Below, piece after piece: positions 61,799-64,000 of a DNA stretch of 64,000 nucleotides; position 1 is the stretch's first letter, and every line of letters begins with the position of its first letter. The position numbers and the translations under genes were made by a program. The stretch is from Burkholderiaceae bacterium (lineage in GTDB: Bacteria; Pseudomonadota; Gammaproteobacteria; Burkholderiales; Burkholderiaceae_B). The DNA is taken from NCBI GenBank assembly GCA_021208885.1, contig JAJOJF010000012.1:1-64000 (forward strand). Direction: 5' to 3'. The notes beneath the pieces were generated by a model. The model did no database searches. It was not told the origin of the DNA and saw only the letters and a list, made by a program, of their open reading frames with translations.

Positions 61799-62656
61799 GT
61801 GCTTGCTCCGGTGTTACGTTTCGCAAATTCGGATCCGTTGGATGGCGCTGGTTGGCGGGCATCCTTACGGTTGGATTTTGCACGGCGGGATGATTGCACT
61901 GATCTGAGATTCAGGCACGAAGGACCTTTAAGAATACAAAAACCGCTTTATCCCGATGGTCCGCAGTGTTGCCATGCGGTGGTAGTGCACCCGCCAGGCG
62001 GGATTGCAAGCGGTGATCATCTACGCATGGACATATCGGTGGCGACTGACTCTCATGCGCTAATCACTACCCCGTCAGCTGCCAAGTGGTACGGGGCTTT
62101 TGACGCAACCAGCGCGAAACAAGAGATCGATATTGAGGTGCAAGGCAGTCTCGAATGGCTGCCGTGCGAGACCATCGTGTTTGACAAGGCGTGTGTTGCT
62201 TCAGAGATCAATATCGGACTTGGCTCTGATGCTCGCATGCTGGGTTGGGATCTATTGATATTTGGGCGCCAAGGCAGTGGCGAGCGGTTTGTGACCGGAG
62301 TGTTTGACCAGTCGGTGAAATTGGTGCTGCAAGGTGAAATAGTCTGGATTGATCGATTGCGCCTGGTTGGATCTGATCCTTTGTTTGACTCCTCAATTGG
62401 ACTTGCTGGTCAGTCTGCATTGGCCACTTTCTGGGCAGTGGCACCCGACAGTGCCCCTTGGACAGAGGGTCATATGGAGGTGGTTCGATCCTTTAGTCCC
62501 GAAATTGCCTGGACTTGCTTGCACCCGCGACTGCTGGTCGGACGCCAGGTGGGTTGCCCGATTCTGATGCAAAAACGTCTGCAGCACGCATGGCGTTTCC
62601 TGAAACAAACCTATTGGGGCTTGGCTGCACCGAGCCTGAGATTGTGGGCGACCTGA
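61799..62656 (+). CDS. ureD: Urease accessory protein UreD
   Basis: 285 residues from a GTG start at 61799 with AGGA upstream. LRFRHEGPLRIQKPLYPDGPQCCHAVVVHPPGGIASGDHLRMDISV is the conserved UreD region, followed by TPSAAKWYGAF, and EWLPCETIVFDKA. UreD is a scaffold for nickel insertion with UreF and UreG. It leads the urease operon. Confidence 0.94.
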   Translation: MLAPVLRFANSDPLDGAGWRASLRLDFARRDDCTDLRFRHEGPLRIQKPLYPDGPQCCHAVVVHPPGGIASGDHLRMDISVATDSHALITTPSAAKWYGAFDATSAKQEIDIEVQGSLEWLPCETIVFDKACVASEINIGLGSDARMLGWDLLIFGRQGSGERFVTGVFDQSVKLVLQGEIVWIDRLRLVGSDPLFDSSIGLAGQSALATFWAVAPDSAPWTEGHMEVVRSFSPEIAWTCLHPRLLVGRQVGCPILMQKRLQHAWRFLKQTYWGLAAPSLRLWAT

Positions 62657-62710
62657 TGCAAAACCAGGTTTGATGAGTGATTTGCTAATCAAGCAAGAGG
62701 CGAGAAATCG

Positions 62711-63013
62711 ATGGACCTTACACCTCGAGAAAAAGACAAACTGTTGATATTCACGGCTGCACTGTTGGCCGAGCGCCGATTGGCTCGTGGCCTTAAATTG
62801 AATGTACCTGAGGCCATTGCATTGATAACTGCCGCCATTATGGAAGGAGCTCGCGATGGCAAGACGGTTGCTGAGCTCATGAGTGCCGGCAGAGATGTGC
62901 TGACCCGCGATCAAGTTATGGACGGTGTGCCACAAATGATTCCCGATATACAAGTTGAAGCAACATTTCCCGATGGCACCAAACTCGTCACGGTACACAA
63001 ACCCATTGCTTGA
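62711..63013 (+). CDS. ureA: Urease gamma subunit UreA
   Basis: 100 residues, the full gamma-subunit length. [50 protein letters not shown] and [29 protein letters not shown] are the family signatures. It is a structural subunit of the urease trimer. 54 bases after ureD. Confidence 0.97.
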   Translation: MDLTPREKDKLLIFTAALLAERRLARGLKLNVPEAIALITAAIMEGARDGKTVAELMSAGRDVLTRDQVMDGVPQMIPDIQVEATFPDGTKLVTVHKPIA

Positions 63014-63028
63014 GACAGGAGATTAACG

Positions 63029-63289
63029 ATGTGCGAATTATTTAAATACCGAACTGTTGTGGCCTTTTTGTTCGTCATGCCAACAGCATCCTTTGCTCAT
63101 GATGGCCATGGCAACACGCCGTTGCATGCGCTGATGCACATGCTGGAAGCTAACGGTGTCTGGATTGGTTTGATGTTGCTTTTGGGTGTTGGCAGCCTTC
63201 TATATCAAGCCAAAAAATCTCGTATCAACAAGTCCAGATGTGTGCGTCAGAGGGACATCACCAGGGAGCGTCGCGATGATTCCCGGTGA
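63029..63289 (+). CDS. Small membrane or secreted protein inserted between ureA and ureB
   Basis: 86 residues that I do not recognise as a family. It has a signal-like hydrophobic start (about residues 9-22) followed by a His-rich stretch [18 protein letters not shown], a second hydrophobic segment [20 protein letters not shown] and a basic, charged C terminus. It follows ureA by 15 bases and overlaps the ureB start region by 14 bases, so it is translated within the operon. His clusters suggest nickel binding, and HupE/UreJ-type genes occur in this position in other betaproteobacteria, but this protein is much shorter than UreJ. Function is unproven. Confidence 0.65.
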   Translation: MCELFKYRTVVAFLFVMPTASFAHDGHGNTPLHALMHMLEANGVWIGLMLLLGVGSLLYQAKKSRINKSRCVRQRDITRERRDDSR

Positions 63290-63602
63290 AGTGTTGGTTC
63301 AGGCAGGCGAGATTGAATTAAATGCAGGCAGGACTGCGATAAGTTTGAGGGTGGTGAACACAGGTGATCGCCCGGTTCAGGTTGGTTCGCATTATCACTT
63401 TGCTGAGGTAAACGAATCGCTGCAATTTGATCGGGACGTGGCACGCGGATTTCGGCTGAACATTGCTGCTGGCACGGCAGTTCGTTTCGAGCCTGGTCAG
63501 GCGCGAGATGTCGACCTGGTCGCCTATGACGGCCTGCGCACGGTGTTTGGGTTTCAAGGCAAAGTCATGGGCCAACTCGATTCAACGGGGGCCAGCACAT
63601 GA
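63276..63602 (+). CDS. ureB: Urease beta subunit UreB
   Basis: 108 residues from the ATG at 63276 (GGGAG upstream); a longer frame to 63186 would overlap the small protein gene. [46 protein letters not shown] is the UreB signature, followed by [17 protein letters not shown]. It is a structural subunit of urease. The stop overlaps the ureC start. Confidence 0.97.
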   Translation: MIPGEVLVQAGEIELNAGRTAISLRVVNTGDRPVQVGSHYHFAEVNESLQFDRDVARGFRLNIAAGTAVRFEPGQARDVDLVAYDGLRTVFGFQGKVMGQLDSTGAST

Positions 63603-64000
63603 AAATCTCCAGACAGGCCTATGCGGAAATGTATGGTCCGACAGTTGGTGATCGGATTCGTTTGGCCGATACCGCCTTGCTTGCAGAGATCGAGCAGGAC
63701 TTTACGGTTTATGGTGAAGAGGTTAAGTTTGGTGGGGGCAAGGTCATACGTGACGGCATGGGGCAATCTCAGCGCCTGAGCAAAGAGTGCGCCGACACGG
63801 TATTAACCAATGCGGTTCTGATTGACTGGTGGGGTATCGTCAAGGCTGATATCGGCATTAAAGAGGGCCGCATCAGCGGGATTGGCAAGGCAGGTAATCC
63901 CGATGTTCAGCCTGGCGTGACAATTGTGATCGGTCCGGGAACGGAAATCATTGCAGCAGAGGGCATGATCGTGACGGCAGGCGGTATCGACAGTCACATC
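63599..64000 (+). CDS. ureC: Urease alpha subunit UreC, N-terminal part (cut by window end)
   Basis: 134 codons are present. [57 protein letters not shown] is the UreC start, and the window ends after GGIDSHI, at the first residues of the nickel-binding HxH motif. The carbamylated lysine and remaining ligands lie beyond the edge. The start overlaps the ureB stop (ATGA). UreC hydrolyses urea to ammonia and carbamate. Confidence 0.97.
   Translation, partial: MKISRQAYAEMYGPTVGDRIRLADTALLAEIEQDFTVYGEEVKFGGGKVIRDGMGQSQRLSKECADTVLTNAVLIDWWGIVKADIGIKEGRISGIGKAGNPDVQPGVTIVIGPGTEIIAAEGMIVTAGGIDSHI

Noticed and set aside
1..64000. CRISPR array or insertion sequence
   Set aside because: No array of regularly spaced direct repeats with unique spacers and no transposase gene was seen in the window.

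Overview
The window looks like a chromosomal stretch of a mid-GC betaproteobacterium, most likely Burkholderiales (Alcaligenaceae-like). The evidence is gene content only: several Bug/TctC-type periplasmic binding proteins, a TctAB permease pair, Liv-, Dpp- and TRAP-type importers, many CoA-transferases, AMP-forming acyl-CoA ligases and SDRs, a CO dehydrogenase and a urease operon. Taxonomy is inference; no rRNA or marker gene is present.

Layout. 1-591 is the end of an integrated element: the start of a tyrosine integrase, repeats that look like its arm sites, and only the 3' half of a tRNA-Asn gene, which marks the attachment junction. 765-3634 (+) carries an MmgE/PrpD protein, a metal-dependent cyclase-family hydrolase and a flavin reductase. 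3668-12756 (-) is a nine-gene CoA-dependent catabolic operon: two CoA-transferases, BadI-like ring hydrolase, CoA ligase, enoyl-CoA hydratase, SDR, acyl-CoA dehydrogenase and two 3-hydroxyacyl-CoA dehydrogenase-type proteins. The set matches the cyclohexanecarboxylate-type logic (AliA, AliB, BadK, BadH, BadI) followed by beta-oxidation. It starts from a sigma-54-type promoter and diverges from a sigma-54 activator gene (12973-14667). 14994-21773 (-) is a Liv-type ABC importer plus an alpha/beta hydrolase and a DMT transporter, behind a second, very similar sigma-54-type promoter; its livM is frameshifted.

22024-36639 holds a thioesterase, an IclR-led ligase/thiolase/Bug operon, an MscS channel, a LysR-controlled operon (TauD-type dioxygenase, two SDRs, Bug protein, ligase) and tctAB. 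36880-38301 holds a double-cupin protein and an unknown membrane protein. 38622-46765 (+) is a form I aerobic CO dehydrogenase cluster, coxM-S-L-G-D-E, followed by a MobA-like nucleotidyltransferase and a 2-oxoglutarate/Fe(II)-type oxygenase. 46786-51781 is a LysR gene divergent from a D-cysteine desulfhydrase/L-cysteate sulfo-lyase-type enzyme and a complete TRAP transporter. 51932-53092 is a CNNM/CorC-type membrane protein.

53119-64000 looks like a nitrogen-scavenging region: an M20 carbamoylase/hydantoinase, a Dpp-type ABC importer (dppB frameshifted), an Asp/Glu/hydantoin racemase and the start of a urease operon (ureD, ureA, a small membrane protein, ureB, ureC cut by the window end). 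Two further sigma-54-type promoters precede the Dpp importer and ureD, with NtrC-like half-sites upstream. The strongest themes are four well-placed sigma-54-type promoters serving two metabolic programmes, a ring-cleavage cluster with unknown substrate, and a CO dehydrogenase operon carrying a candidate hydroxylase. No CRISPR array, insertion sequence or rRNA was seen.
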